Assembly: GCA_965116715.1 (NCBI GenBank)
Contig: OZ220724.1
Coordinates: 3,348,001 to 3,412,000 of the forward strand
Source of the DNA: Poriferisodalis sp965116715
GTDB lineage: Bacteria; Actinomycetota; Acidimicrobiia; Acidimicrobiales; Poriferisodalaceae
DNA: 64,000 nucleotides
Direction: 5' to 3'
Under the pieces are notes generated by a model, which ran no database searches, had not been told where the DNA came from, and worked only from the letters and a program-made list of their open reading frames with translations. The translations under genes and the position numbers were made by a program. The stretch's first letter is position 1. The number at the start of each line of letters is the position of its first letter. This document shows, in pieces, positions 44,222 through 55,475 of the stretch.

Positions 44222-45466
44222 TCAGTTGCGCCCCGGAGCATTCGGGCGGCGGATGGCGGCGCCGGCGGAAACGATGCCTTCGTCTTCGAGCGCATCGATC
44301 GCCCCATCGTCGAGGCCGGCGAGGTCGCGCAGCACCTCGCGGTTGTGCTGACCCCGGTCACCGGCAATGGCTCCGGGCGCCACGCCGGCATCGGCAGCCC
44401 TGAAGCGCCACGGCGACTGCGGGACGGTCATCGGAGCTGCGGCTTCGCCCCCCACGATGTCGACGAACGCACCGCGCTCAGCCGCCCAGTCGGTTGCGGC
44501 AAGCTCGGCCACGGTGCGTACTTCGGCTGCCATGACCGACTTGACGCCGATGGCCGCCTCGACTGCTTCGGCGCTGTCGAATTGGCTCACCCATTCGCCG
44601 AAGATGGCTTCGATCTCGTCTCGATGCAGCACACGGTCCTCGACGCGTGCGAAGCGCGGATCGGTTCGCAGGTCTGGCCGGTTCATGGCCGCCGCGATCA
44701 CCTTGAAACCGAAGTTGGCGGTCAGATCGAGCGTCACCGTGACGTGCCGGCCAGTTGACAGCGGGTACACCGCTGCCCAGTTCTGCCCGCCCTTGAATCC
44801 GATCAGCGGATCTTCGCCGGTCAGGTCGGTCGCGGCCTGGTCGTTGCACATGAGCGTGCTCTCGGCCATCGACACCTCGACGGTCTGGCCGCTCCCGGTC
44901 CGCACACGCATGTGCAGCGCCGCCAGAACGGCTCCTAGTGCATGCAGCCCCGTGTAGGTGTCGGCGTGCGACATCGGGTCGTTGCGGTAGGCGTCCCCGC
45001 CGCGCCGCCGCGAGACCATCTCGGTCACCCCGGCTTCGGCGTGCAGCACCGACGCGAACGCTCCCCGCCCGCTGCGACTGTTGCCGTGCCCCCAGCCCGA
45101 GACTGACGCCACGATGATGCCGGGGTTGATCTCGCTCAGCACGTCGTAGCCCAGCCCCAGCTTGTCGAGCACTCCCGGCCGGTAGTTCTCCAGCACGATG
45201 TCGGCCTTGGGGACCATCGACAGCAGCACCTCGCGGCCGGCGGGCTGGGTCAGGTCGAGCGAGACGCATTCCTTGCCGACGTTGAACTGGGCGAAGTAGG
45301 GCGAGAACCCGTCGACGTTGGGAACGATGAACCTGGTCAGGTCAGCGTCGGGCGGTTCGATCTTCACCACTCGGGCGCCCAGATCGGCGAGCAGGCGACC
45401 GGTGATCGGCCCCGCCACGGCGCGGGTCAGATCCAGCACCAGCACGTCTTCGAGCGGTCGTTCCAC
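44222..45466 (-). CDS. CaiB/BaiF-type CoA-transferase (possible loss of catalytic Asp)
   Basis: A 414-aa family III CoA-transferase: VLVLDLTRAVAGPITGRLLADLGARVVKIEPPDAD, CVSLDLTQPAGREVLLSMV, NPGIIVASVSGWG, and GSGQTVEVSMAES. Where family members usually have a (F/Y)D ahead of the QAxSG-like motif, this protein reads AFASVLHAEAG, so the catalytic aspartate may be absent. GTG 45466 follows TATCGT by 8 nt. It is the last gene of a run with the MFS and enoyl-CoA hydratase genes upstream. A paralogue is at 20347 and a fragment at 41339. Confidence 0.88.
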   Translation of the reverse strand: MERPLEDVLVLDLTRAVAGPITGRLLADLGARVVKIEPPDADLTRFIVPNVDGFSPYFAQFNVGKECVSLDLTQPAGREVLLSMVPKADIVLENYRPGVLDKLGLGYDVLSEINPGIIVASVSGWGHGNSRSGRGAFASVLHAEAGVTEMVSRRRGGDAYRNDPMSHADTYTGLHALGAVLAALHMRVRTGSGQTVEVSMAESTLMCNDQAATDLTGEDPLIGFKGGQNWAAVYPLSTGRHVTVTLDLTANFGFKVIAAAMNRPDLRTDPRFARVEDRVLHRDEIEAIFGEWVSQFDSAEAVEAAIGVKSVMAAEVRTVAELAATDWAAERGAFVDIVGGEAAAPMTVPQSPWRFRAADAGVAPGAIAGDRGQHNREVLRDLAGLDDGAIDALEDEGIVSAGAAIRRPNAPGRN

Positions 45467-45507
45467 GGCGCACGACGATAGAGCCGTGCAGCGCCCGCTG
45501 CCCGCGA

Positions 45508-46812
45508 TCAGCGACCGCCCTCGCCGCCGGCCGGCACCGGCATCCAGACGCTGGGAGGGGACAGCTGCGCGGGCATTCGACGTGCTGGCGCACCCTCGGG
45601 GGGTTCGAGCGGCACCGGGTCGCGGGTCAGTCGAGAGATGACCAGCGTTCCGGCCAAGGCGAACACCGCCACGACGGCGATGGGCACGAGCGTTCCGCCG
45701 GTGCGCTCGTGCAGAGTGAGCATGAGGATCGGGCCCACCATGGAGCCGATGCCGTAGCAGAAGAACAGCCGGCCCAGCACCGACCCGATGCCCGCCACAC
45801 CGAACAGGTGCGGGGTCACATCGCCCTGCAGCGCGACGAAGCCGCCGTACCCGACGCCGAGCAGGATGGCGAACGCCGCGATCTGCAGATAGCGGTCCGA
45901 GGCGAAGAACCAGATGACGTACGCGACGGGCAGCATCCCGAACGAGATCGTCAGCAAGCGCACCGATCCGAGGGCCCGGGCGAAGCTGGTCAGCAGCAGG
46001 CGACCGACGATGCTGGCGCCGCCGACGATCGAGAGCAGCCACGCAGCAGCGCTCGGGCTAATGCCGACCGAGCGGGCGAAGGGGATGATGGCCGCCAGCG
46101 AACCGATGACCGGCACGGCAAACAGGGCGGAACCGATCGTCAACAGCCAGAACGCCTTGGTCCGGAAGACTCGGCGAACGTGCTCGCGAGGATGAGCCGT
46201 CGCGACAATCGGCGTGCGCCGTACCAGCACGAAGCACACGACGAACGTGATCGCTGCGATGACCGCCAGCCACCGGAAGGCCTCGCGCCAGCCGAGGTTC
46301 TCGATCATGCGCTCGGCCAGCGGCACCAGGAACATGGTGCCCAGGCCGGGCCCGGTGGCGACCAGCCCTTGGGACACTGCGCGGTTCCGCAGGAACCACG
46401 ACGCGGCAGTGGCGAACAGCGGCGAGACGAACAGGCCTGCCCCGAATCCGCAGCCGATGCCGTACACCACGTAGCCGTGCCAGATCTGCGACACCGACGA
46501 GGTGAGGACCAAGCCGGTCACGAACATCGCGCCGCCCACCGCCAGCAGCGGCCTCGGCCCCAGCCGGTGCAGCAGCGGGCCCGAGATGATGCCGGTGCTG
46601 AAGAACAGCAGGGTGGCGATCCCGATCATGACCGAGGTGCCGCCTTGGCCGGTGCCGAACTCCGCGGACATCGACTCGATGAACGCGCCGAAGGTGTAGA
46701 TGGTGCCGAAGGCCACGCCGCAGGACAGGCCGGCGCCGATCGCCACCAGCCAGGCGCGCCACGAGTCGATCAGCTCAGGCTGGCTCGCTAACGGGGGAGC
46801 GGCATCCGCCAC
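45508..46812 (-). CDS. MFS transporter (OFA/monocarboxylate-like)
   Basis: A 434-aa transporter with 12 predicted hydrophobic segments. WRAWLVAIGAGLSCGVAFGTIYTFGAFIESMSAEFGTGQG at the start and the GPLLHRLGPRPLL loop suit the oxalate/formate or monocarboxylate (OFA/MCT-like) group. GTG 46812 lies 11 bp after the stop of the enoyl-CoA hydratase gene. Placed between hydratase and CoA-transferase genes, it probably imports or exports the acid that the operon handles (inference). Confidence 0.87.
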   Translation of the reverse strand: MADAAPPLASQPELIDSWRAWLVAIGAGLSCGVAFGTIYTFGAFIESMSAEFGTGQGGTSVMIGIATLLFFSTGIISGPLLHRLGPRPLLAVGGAMFVTGLVLTSSVSQIWHGYVVYGIGCGFGAGLFVSPLFATAASWFLRNRAVSQGLVATGPGLGTMFLVPLAERMIENLGWREAFRWLAVIAAITFVVCFVLVRRTPIVATAHPREHVRRVFRTKAFWLLTIGSALFAVPVIGSLAAIIPFARSVGISPSAAAWLLSIVGGASIVGRLLLTSFARALGSVRLLTISFGMLPVAYVIWFFASDRYLQIAAFAILLGVGYGGFVALQGDVTPHLFGVAGIGSVLGRLFFCYGIGSMVGPILMLTLHERTGGTLVPIAVVAVFALAGTLVISRLTRDPVPLEPPEGAPARRMPAQLSPPSVWMPVPAGGEGGR

Positions 46813-46823
46813 AGGAGTGGGCT

Positions 46824-47696
46824 TCAGCCGGCTGTGCTGTGGTTGTCGGCGGGGCCGTCGGTGTCGATGCCGGCGACGAGGTCGCCTACCCGCATCTCGC
46901 CGTCGCGGGTCTGCCCGCCCAGCTCCAGGAACTGCTGCATGGCGGGCTGCGCCTGAGGGGTGCGCAGGAGCCGCTGGAAGAGGTATCGCTCCTCGAACAT
47001 GCCCTCGTTGAGAGGGAGTTCGTCGGCCGCATTGACGGCTTGCTTGGCCAGAGCGACGGCTTGGGGCGGGAACTTCGCGATGCGGTGCGCCAGATCGGTG
47101 ACGAACGGCCGCAGCTCGTCGGCGGGCAGCGCACGATTGAGGTAGCCCCACTGCTCAGCGGTGCGAGCATCGATGTCGACGCCGCCGAGAATCACTTCCA
47201 TCGCGCGGCCGCGCCCGACCAGCCGCGGCAGCCGCTGGGTGCCGGTGCCGCCGGGCAGGATGCCGATGGGCACCTCCATCTGGTTGATGACGGTGCGGCC
47301 GAGCGCGCCGAAGCGCATGTCGCACGACATCGACAGCTCGCTGCCGCCGCCGCCGACCCGCCCGCCGATCTCGACGATGGTGGCCTTGGGCATCGTGCGG
47401 TAGGTCTCGCACATGGCGTGGAACCCGACGTGTTCGGTGGGACGCTCGGCCGGCCCGTCTATCGGGAAGCCCAAGATGGCCGTCACGTCGAAGTGGGCGA
47501 TGAAGAACTCCGGGTTGTCGCTGCGCAGCACCACCACCCGCACCGAGTCGTCGTCGGCAACGTGGACGCTGAACTTCGCGAGCTCGCGGAACAGTGCCGG
47601 CGTCATCACGTTGATCGGCGGCGCGTCGATGGTGGCGAACGCGACACCCGCGTCGCGCTCGATGTGCAGCAACTCGAAGTCGCTGTCGGTCATCGC
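46824..47696 (-). CDS. Enoyl-CoA hydratase/isomerase family protein
   Basis: A 290-aa crotonase-fold protein: FATIDAPPINVMTPALFRELAKF, VRVVVLRSDNPEFFIAHFD, IGGRVGGGGSELSMSCDMRFGA and GILPGGTGTQRLPRLVGRGRAMEVILGG. The oxyanion-hole glycines are present. The paired catalytic glutamates of true hydratases are not obvious, so isomerase, hydrolase or other crotonase chemistry is possible. ATG 47696 has GAGGAA about 9 nt upstream; ATG 47723 is an alternative. It heads the operon with the MFS and CoA-transferase genes. Confidence 0.88.
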   Translation of the reverse strand, partial: AMTDSDFELLHIERDAGVAFATIDAPPINVMTPALFRELAKFSVHVADDDSVRVVVLRSDNPEFFIAHFDVTAILGFPIDGPAERPTEHVGFHAMCETYRTMPKATIVEIGGRVGGGGSELSMSCDMRFGALGRTVINQMEVPIGILPGGTGTQRLPRLVGRGRAMEVILGGVDIDARTAEQWGYLNRALPADELRPFVTDLAHRIAKFPPQAVALAKQAVNAADELPLNEGMFEERYLFQRLLRTPQAQPAMQQFLELGGQTRDGEMRVGDLVAGIDTDGPADNHSTAG

Positions 47697-47767
47697 AGTG
47701 GATTCCTCAGCAGGTGGGCTCATGGAGCGCAGCGTGCCACATGGCTGGGACACCGTGCCCGCCTGCC

Positions 47768-47797
47768 TTGACACGAACTGATGTTCGGAACTACATT
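47768..47797 (+). promoter_or_regulatory. recA promoter with LexA-type SOS box
   Basis: TTGACA (47768-47773) and TACATT (47792-47797) are 18 bp apart. The spacer starts with the palindrome CGAACTGATGTTCG (47774-47787), a match to the GAAC-N4-GTTC LexA operator known in actinobacteria. A repressor bound there would block RNA polymerase. Transcription should start near 47804, about 110 nt before the recA ATG. Confidence 0.88.
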
Positions 47798-47913
47798 GCT
47801 GTCATTAGGGCACGGCCGAAATTCATCCGTGAGTTGTCACACCTCGCTTCTACGGTGCCCCTAGACGGCATCGCACACCGGGTGCGGCCGAACGGGAGTC
47901 CGAGGAGGACGAC

Positions 47914-48999
<1,086 letters not shown>

Positions 49000-49075
49000 C
49001 CCGCACGACGGTGTTGCCCTAGCCTGATCCGGTCTCGGTGTACGGGACGAGTCGGTCTCGACCGGGGAGTAACAC

Positions 49076-50848
<1,773 letters not shown>

Positions 50849-50874
50849 GGCTGAGCCGGCAGCCAGCCCACCCC

Positions 50875-50880
50875 TAGCCT
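50875..50880 (+). promoter_or_regulatory. Leaderless-type -10 box of miaB
   Basis: TAGCCT, exactly 7 nt before the miaB GTG at 50888. There is no Shine-Dalgarno sequence between them. Confidence 0.65.
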
Positions 50881-50887
50881 TGACGCC

Positions 50888-52447
50888 GTGGCTGCGGGTA
50901 CCGAATTCGGGCATGGTGACAGCCGGCGCAGTTACTTCGTGCGCACCTACGGGTGCCAGATGAACGAGCACGATTCTGAGCGAATCGCCGGCTTGCTCGA
51001 GGCCGATGACTTGGTCGCCGCGCCGACGATGGCCGACGCTGACGTGATCGTGCTCAACACGTGCTGCATTCGTGAGAACGCAGACAACAAGCTCTACGGG
51101 CAACTCGGGCACCTCAAGCGCCTCAAGGAAGAACGACCCGACGTGCAGATCGCGGTCGCCGGCTGCCTCGCGCAGAAAGACCAAGACCTCGTGCGCCAGC
51201 GAGCGCCTCACGTCGACGTCGTGTTCGGCACCCATAACGTGGCCCGTGCCGCCGACCTGCTGAGCGAGGCCCGCGTCTCGGGGCCGGTGACGGAGATCCT
51301 GGCCGAGTCCGACGAGTTCCCCTCGGCGCTGCCCGTGCGGCGAGATGCCCAGCACGCCGCATGGGTCACCATCCAGATCGGCTGCGACAACACGTGCGCG
51401 TTCTGCATCGTGCCCTCGGTGCGGGGCCGGGAGATCTCCCGCGCCTTCGGCGAATTGCTCGACGAGGTGCGCCGATTGGCAGCCGATGGCGTCAGTGAGG
51501 TGACACTGCTGGGACAGAACGTCAACAGCTACGGCCGCGACGTGACGCTGGCGTTGCGCCACACGAACGGTGAGAACCCGGCGCTGCCTGCAGAGGCCGA
51601 ATCGGGCACCCGCGCCGCCGCGTTGCCGGACTGGCCACCGGACGCGTCGCCGCATGATGCTGCCGTCTGGCGGGCCGGTGAGGCGTGGTCGGCCGGGCGT
51701 CGCTCGGCGCGTCCGCTGTTCGGCGATCTGCTCCGGGCAGTCGGCGCCGTCGGGGGCATCGAGCGGGTGCGCTTCACCAGCCCCCACCCCAAGGATCTGC
51801 GCACCGACGTCGTCGCAGCCATGGCCGAGACGCCGACGGTGTGCGAGCACCTGCACCTGCCCTTGCAGTCCGGCAGCGACGCGGTGCTGAGGGCCATGCA
51901 CCGCGGCTACACAGCGCAGCGCTACCTGGAACGGCTGGCGGCTGCCCGCGCAGCCGTCGACGACCTCGCCGTCAGCACCGACATCATCGTGGGCTTTCCC
52001 GGGGAATCCGAGCGGGACTTCGCCGACACGCTCGAGGTGGCGGCGGCTGCCCGCTTTGACAGCGCCTTCACGTTCGTCTTCTCCCCGCGACCGGGCACCG
52101 AAGCCGCCGAGCGGGTTGACCGGTTCGTGCCCTCTGCGATATCGGCTGAACGCATGGAGCGGCTTCGGGCCGTCATCGAGCGCTCGGCGCGGCTGGGCAA
52201 CGAATCCCGCGTCGGCCGTATCGAAGATGTGCTGGTCGAGGGCCCCTCGAAGCGAGACCCGGCCGCTCTCACGGGCCGAACCCGGCAGAATCGCCTTGTT
52301 CATTTCGCCTCGCCCGAGACGCTGCGAACTGGCACCTATGCCCGGGTGCGCGTGACCGACGCCGCCACCTTCCATCTCTGCGGCGAGCTCATCGAGGTCA
52401 CCGTCCCGGCACGGCACCGCACCCGCATCCCGGTTGCCGCCCGCTGA
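50888..52447 (+). CDS. miaB: tRNA-2-methylthio-N6-dimethylallyladenosine synthase MiaB
   Basis: A 519-aa radical-SAM methylthiotransferase that modifies A37 of tRNAs reading UNN codons, after MiaA. The N-terminal UPF0004 domain has cluster cysteines (TYGCQMNEHDSE, NTCCIRENADNK, AGCLAQ). The radical-SAM motif is C166-DNT-C170-AF-C173. A C-terminal TRAM domain follows. About 50 extra residues, rich in Ala and Trp, lie between LLGQNVNSYGRD and LFGDLLRAVG. GTG 50888 is 7 nt after TAGCCT, a clear leaderless start. miaA follows downstream. Confidence 0.96.
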   Translation: MAAGTEFGHGDSRRSYFVRTYGCQMNEHDSERIAGLLEADDLVAAPTMADADVIVLNTCCIRENADNKLYGQLGHLKRLKEERPDVQIAVAGCLAQKDQDLVRQRAPHVDVVFGTHNVARAADLLSEARVSGPVTEILAESDEFPSALPVRRDAQHAAWVTIQIGCDNTCAFCIVPSVRGREISRAFGELLDEVRRLAADGVSEVTLLGQNVNSYGRDVTLALRHTNGENPALPAEAESGTRAAALPDWPPDASPHDAAVWRAGEAWSAGRRSARPLFGDLLRAVGAVGGIERVRFTSPHPKDLRTDVVAAMAETPTVCEHLHLPLQSGSDAVLRAMHRGYTAQRYLERLAAARAAVDDLAVSTDIIVGFPGESERDFADTLEVAAAARFDSAFTFVFSPRPGTEAAERVDRFVPSAISAERMERLRAVIERSARLGNESRVGRIEDVLVEGPSKRDPAALTGRTRQNRLVHFASPETLRTGTYARVRVTDAATFHLCGELIEVTVPARHRTRIPVAAR

Positions 52448-52543
52448 GTCGCCGCGCTTCGAGACAGACCGTGGGTGGACATGGCGCCCACAGACATAGC
52501 GGAGCCCGATGCGGGGAGCCAGGCGACATCAAGGCGAGACGTC

Positions 52544-53491
52544 ATGAGCGGTGACAGCGCACATCGGCCGCTGGTGATCGTGGGTCCGACGGCATCGGGC
52601 AAATCGGCACTGGCCCTTGAGCTGGCACGGCGCGCCGGCACTACGGGACAGAACGGCTCGATCGAACTCGTGTCGGTCGATTCGATGCAGGTGTACCGCG
52701 GGATGGACATCGGCACGGCCAAACCCACCGCCGCCGAACAGGCAGAAGTGCGGCACCACCTCATCGATCTTGTCGATCCCGCAGAGCGATTCACCGTCGT
52801 CGACTACGCCACTGCCTATGAAACGGCCATGGCTGACATCACCGGCCGGGGCGCTGTTCCGCTGCTGGTCGGCGGCACTGGTCTGTACCTCCGCGCCGTC
52901 ATCGACGGTCTCGCCCCGCCACCCGAGTTCCCCGACATCGCCGCCGAGCTCGAAGCCGACTCCACCGCTGGCGGGATTCTCGAAGGCACCGCCGAACTGC
53001 ACCGCCGGCTGGCCGAGCTGGATCCTGTGGCTGCGTCTCGTATGGAGCCGTCCAACCTGCGCCGGATCGTCCGGGCGCTGTCGGTGTGCCTCGGAACCGG
53101 CCGGCCGTTCTCGTCCTTCGGGCCGGGTCTGCAGACGTACCCCGAGGTGCCCATCCAGCTCGTGGGGATCGACCTGGACCGCGACACGCTCGACCAACGC
53201 ATCGCCGAGAGATACCGGCAGCAGATGGAGCACGGTTTTCTGGAAGAGGTCCGCGGCCTGGCGGAGGAATCGTTGTCTCGCACAGCAGCGCAGGCTCTGG
53301 GCTACAAGGAACTGCGCGCCCATCTGGCGGGGGAGTGCACGCTGCACGAGGCACTCGAGACGGCCATCGCACGCACCCGGCGATTCGCTCGCCGGCAGGT
53401 GCGCTGGTTTGCCCGAGACCCCCGGATCACGTGGATTCCGCACGGGAGCGCCTCGACGATGGCTGATGAGGTGGCGCAACTTGAGACTTGA
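52544..53491 (+). CDS. miaA: tRNA dimethylallyltransferase MiaA
   Basis: A 315-aa enzyme transferring a dimethylallyl group to A37 of tRNA. P-loop G14-PTASGKS21 is followed by SVDSMQVYRGMDIGTAKP, HHLIDLVDP, the catalytic-region LLVGGTGLYLRAVIDGL, NLRRIVRALSV and RRFARRQVRWFARDP. ATG 52544 places the P-loop close to the N-terminus, as in the family; GTG 52475 and ATG 52481 are alternatives. It follows miaB on the same strand and converges on dapC with a hairpin between. Confidence 0.96.
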   Translation: MSGDSAHRPLVIVGPTASGKSALALELARRAGTTGQNGSIELVSVDSMQVYRGMDIGTAKPTAAEQAEVRHHLIDLVDPAERFTVVDYATAYETAMADITGRGAVPLLVGGTGLYLRAVIDGLAPPPEFPDIAAELEADSTAGGILEGTAELHRRLAELDPVAASRMEPSNLRRIVRALSVCLGTGRPFSSFGPGLQTYPEVPIQLVGIDLDRDTLDQRIAERYRQQMEHGFLEEVRGLAEESLSRTAAQALGYKELRAHLAGECTLHEALETAIARTRRFARRQVRWFARDPRITWIPHGSASTMADEVAQLET

Positions 53492-53519
53492 CCACCACGG
53501 TCGCGCCAAAGTCTCAAGT
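53479..53519. terminator. Hairpin between convergent miaA and dapC
   Basis: Perfect 11-bp arms ACTTGAGACTT (53479-53489) and AAGTCTCAAGT (53509-53519) flank a 19-nt loop that contains a smaller GACC/GGTC stem. It overlaps the end of miaA. Symmetric placement between convergent genes suggests a bidirectional terminator, although it is not GC-rich and has no T-run. Confidence 0.5.
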
Positions 53520-53532
53520 CGGGATTGAAGCC

Positions 53533-54750
53533 TCAGTCGACGCGGGATTCGACCAGTTCGAGCGCATCTTCGGTCAGCACCGCGGCGACTCTCACGTAGC
53601 TCGACGCTGATGGACCGTAGAACTCGCCGGGCGAGACCAGAATGCCCGCCTCGGCGAGCAGCGTGCGGGTGAACGCCCAGGCGTCGCCCTCGGGAGCAGC
53701 GGCCCACAGGTAGAAGCCCCCTCGCGGAAGCGGGGGCTCGGGTCCGAAGCGGCCGACGATGCGCGCCAGGCGCTCCAGGCGGCTGCGGTATCGCTGTCGT
53801 TGCTCGACAACGTGGACTTGGTCGGCAAGCGCTGCCACCGCCGCCGCCTGCGCGGGGCCCGGCACCATGAATCCGGCGTGCTTGCGGACCTCTCGCAGGA
53901 AGTGCACGAGCTCGGGATCGCCCGCGTAGAAGCCGACCCTTACCCCGGCCAGATTGGATCGCTTCGACAGCGAGTGCACTGCGACGACTCCATCCGTTCG
54001 GGCGAGCGCCGCGCCCGAGGGTGCCGCTGCCACGGATGCTGTGGGGCCGGGCGTTGCCTGTCGACCCGCCGTAGCGGTGTCGTCGATGCCGGCGGGCGTC
54101 AGGATCGTGCGGGGCGAGCCGTCCCAGGTGAATTCGGCGTAGCACTCGTCGCTGAACACCGGCACGCCCCGTTCGCGGCCCCAGTGCGCGGCTGCTGCGA
54201 GGTCGTCGAGTCCGCCAGCGGGATTGCCGGGCGTGTTCACCCACAGCACCAAGGCGCGCTCGGCATCTGCATCGCTGATGGCATCGAGGCGGATCGACCA
54301 GTGTTCGTCTGCGGGCACCGGCACCGCTCGGCAGCCGGCCAATTCAGCCCCCATGGCGTAGCTGGGGTAGCTGATCTCGGGAAACAGCACCGTGTCGCGA
54401 CCGGGGTTGCGCAGTCGCAGCCAGTGGGGCAACCCGGCCACGAACTCCTTCGAGCCGATCGTGGCCGCCACCTCCGTCGCGGCGTCCACCTGCACGCCGA
54501 GCCGCTGTTCGCACCAGTGCGCTGCTGCCTCTCGAAGTTCAGGCGTGCCGATCGATGGCGGGTAGCCCCGCTCGGTATCCGATCCGCCGAGAGCAGCCAG
54601 CACGGCGGGCGTGGGAGGGTCCACCGGTGTGCCGATCGAGAGGTCCACCAGCCCGCCATCGTGCCGATCGGCGAGCGGCTTCAGCTCGTCCAGCCGGTCA
54701 TACGGATACGGCGGCGGCTTGTACCCGGTGCCTGCCGGATCAGTAGGCAC
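53533..54750 (-). CDS. dapC: Succinyldiaminopimelate transaminase (DapC-like)
   Basis: A 405-aa fold-type I aminotransferase of the actinobacterial DapC group, which makes N-succinyl-LL-diaminopimelate in lysine and cell-wall synthesis. It has YPYDRLDELKPLADRHDGGLVDLSIGTPVDP near the start, NTPGNPAGG, FSDECYAEF, and the PLP lysine in VHSLSKRSNLAGVRVGF. GTG 54750 is the only start that keeps the conserved N-terminus. It lies inside the end of vapC (11-bp overlap). dapF is 2 kb upstream. An internal Ala/Thr-rich insertion follows TILTPAG. Confidence 0.9.
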   Translation of the reverse strand: MPTDPAGTGYKPPPYPYDRLDELKPLADRHDGGLVDLSIGTPVDPPTPAVLAALGGSDTERGYPPSIGTPELREAAAHWCEQRLGVQVDAATEVAATIGSKEFVAGLPHWLRLRNPGRDTVLFPEISYPSYAMGAELAGCRAVPVPADEHWSIRLDAISDADAERALVLWVNTPGNPAGGLDDLAAAAHWGRERGVPVFSDECYAEFTWDGSPRTILTPAGIDDTATAGRQATPGPTASVAAAPSGAALARTDGVVAVHSLSKRSNLAGVRVGFYAGDPELVHFLREVRKHAGFMVPGPAQAAAVAALADQVHVVEQRQRYRSRLERLARIVGRFGPEPPLPRGGFYLWAAAPEGDAWAFTRTLLAEAGILVSPGEFYGPSASSYVRVAAVLTEDALELVESRVD

Positions 54751-55138
54751 TGATCGGTGTCCAGACAATCCCGTCGATGTGCCTGAAATGTTGATCGGCT
54801 GAGACGAGGTCTGCTCCCGTCTCCATTGCGTGGGCAGCGATCCAGACATCGTTGGTGGGAATCGGTCGGCCCTTCGCGCGAAGAGCGGCTGAGATGCGCG
54901 AGTACCGGTCCGCGGTGACGTGACCGACTTCGACGATCGATACGCGTGGGCTGTCCAAGAAGGATCGCAGGGAGTCCAGATTCTGCCCTAGACGTGTGCC
55001 ACCGCGGAATCCGGCCATGAGTTCGCCGATCACGACTGCCGAAACCAACAGCTCTCGTGCGCGCCTCACGAGCTGACCGACTTCGTTCTGGCCGCGCATC
55101 AGCAGCGCGTACGCGTTGGTGTCGAGCAAGAGCCTCAC
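54740..55138 (-). CDS. vapC: VapC-like PIN-domain ribonuclease toxin
   Basis: A 132-aa PIN domain toxin: MRLLLDTNAYALLMRG (Asp), VVIGELMAGF (Glu), PTNDVWIAAHAMETGADLVSADQHFRHIDGI (Asp residues). Predicted to cleave a specific RNA when unbound. GTG 55138 overlaps the vapB stop as GTGA. Its own 3' end overlaps the dapC start codon, so toxin, antitoxin and a lysine-biosynthesis gene appear translationally coupled. Confidence 0.92.
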   Translation of the reverse strand: MRLLLDTNAYALLMRGQNEVGQLVRRARELLVSAVVIGELMAGFRGGTRLGQNLDSLRSFLDSPRVSIVEVGHVTADRYSRISAALRAKGRPIPTNDVWIAAHAMETGADLVSADQHFRHIDGIVWTPISAY

Positions 55139-55398
55139 ACCCAGGCCTCCTCGTCGATCACATCGAGCTCCTTCAAGACGGCCACCACTTCCAGATATTC
55201 CTCATGCGACCAACTGCCGATGAGGTGGTCGAGCGATGAGCCAACCGTGTCGTCCGCTCCGGCTGTCGTGGACAGTCCTGCGCCCTCGCGCAGGAGCCGC
55301 AACGCTGCCTGATTGAGCGAGACACCTTCGCGCTGGGCGAATCGTCGTATTGCCTCGCTGAGTTCGTCTTCGAAACCCCGGACAGTGAGCTGTTGCAT
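55135..55398 (-). CDS. vapB: VapB-like antitoxin
   Basis: An 87-aa antitoxin with an N-terminal ribbon-helix-helix-like motif (MQQLTVRGFEDELSEAIRRFAQREGVSLNQAALRLLREG) and an acidic C-terminal tail (SHEEYLEVVAVLKELDVIDEEAWV) likely to wrap around the toxin. It is first in the vapB-vapC-dapC run. The short gap to hflX is comparatively AT-rich and may hold the promoter. Confidence 0.88.
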   Translation of the reverse strand: MQQLTVRGFEDELSEAIRRFAQREGVSLNQAALRLLREGAGLSTTAGADDTVGSSLDHLIGSWSHEEYLEVVAVLKELDVIDEEAWV

Positions 55399-55475
55399 TT
55401 GCCTGCCTTCAGTGAGTCATGAATGAGTCATTGTGAATCGTAACATGACTCGCAAACCGCCTATAGCGCCGGATG

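Noticed and set aside
52529..54244. 571-codon minus-strand open frame
   Set aside because: It runs antisense to miaA and out of frame with dapC, both of which have clear family motifs.
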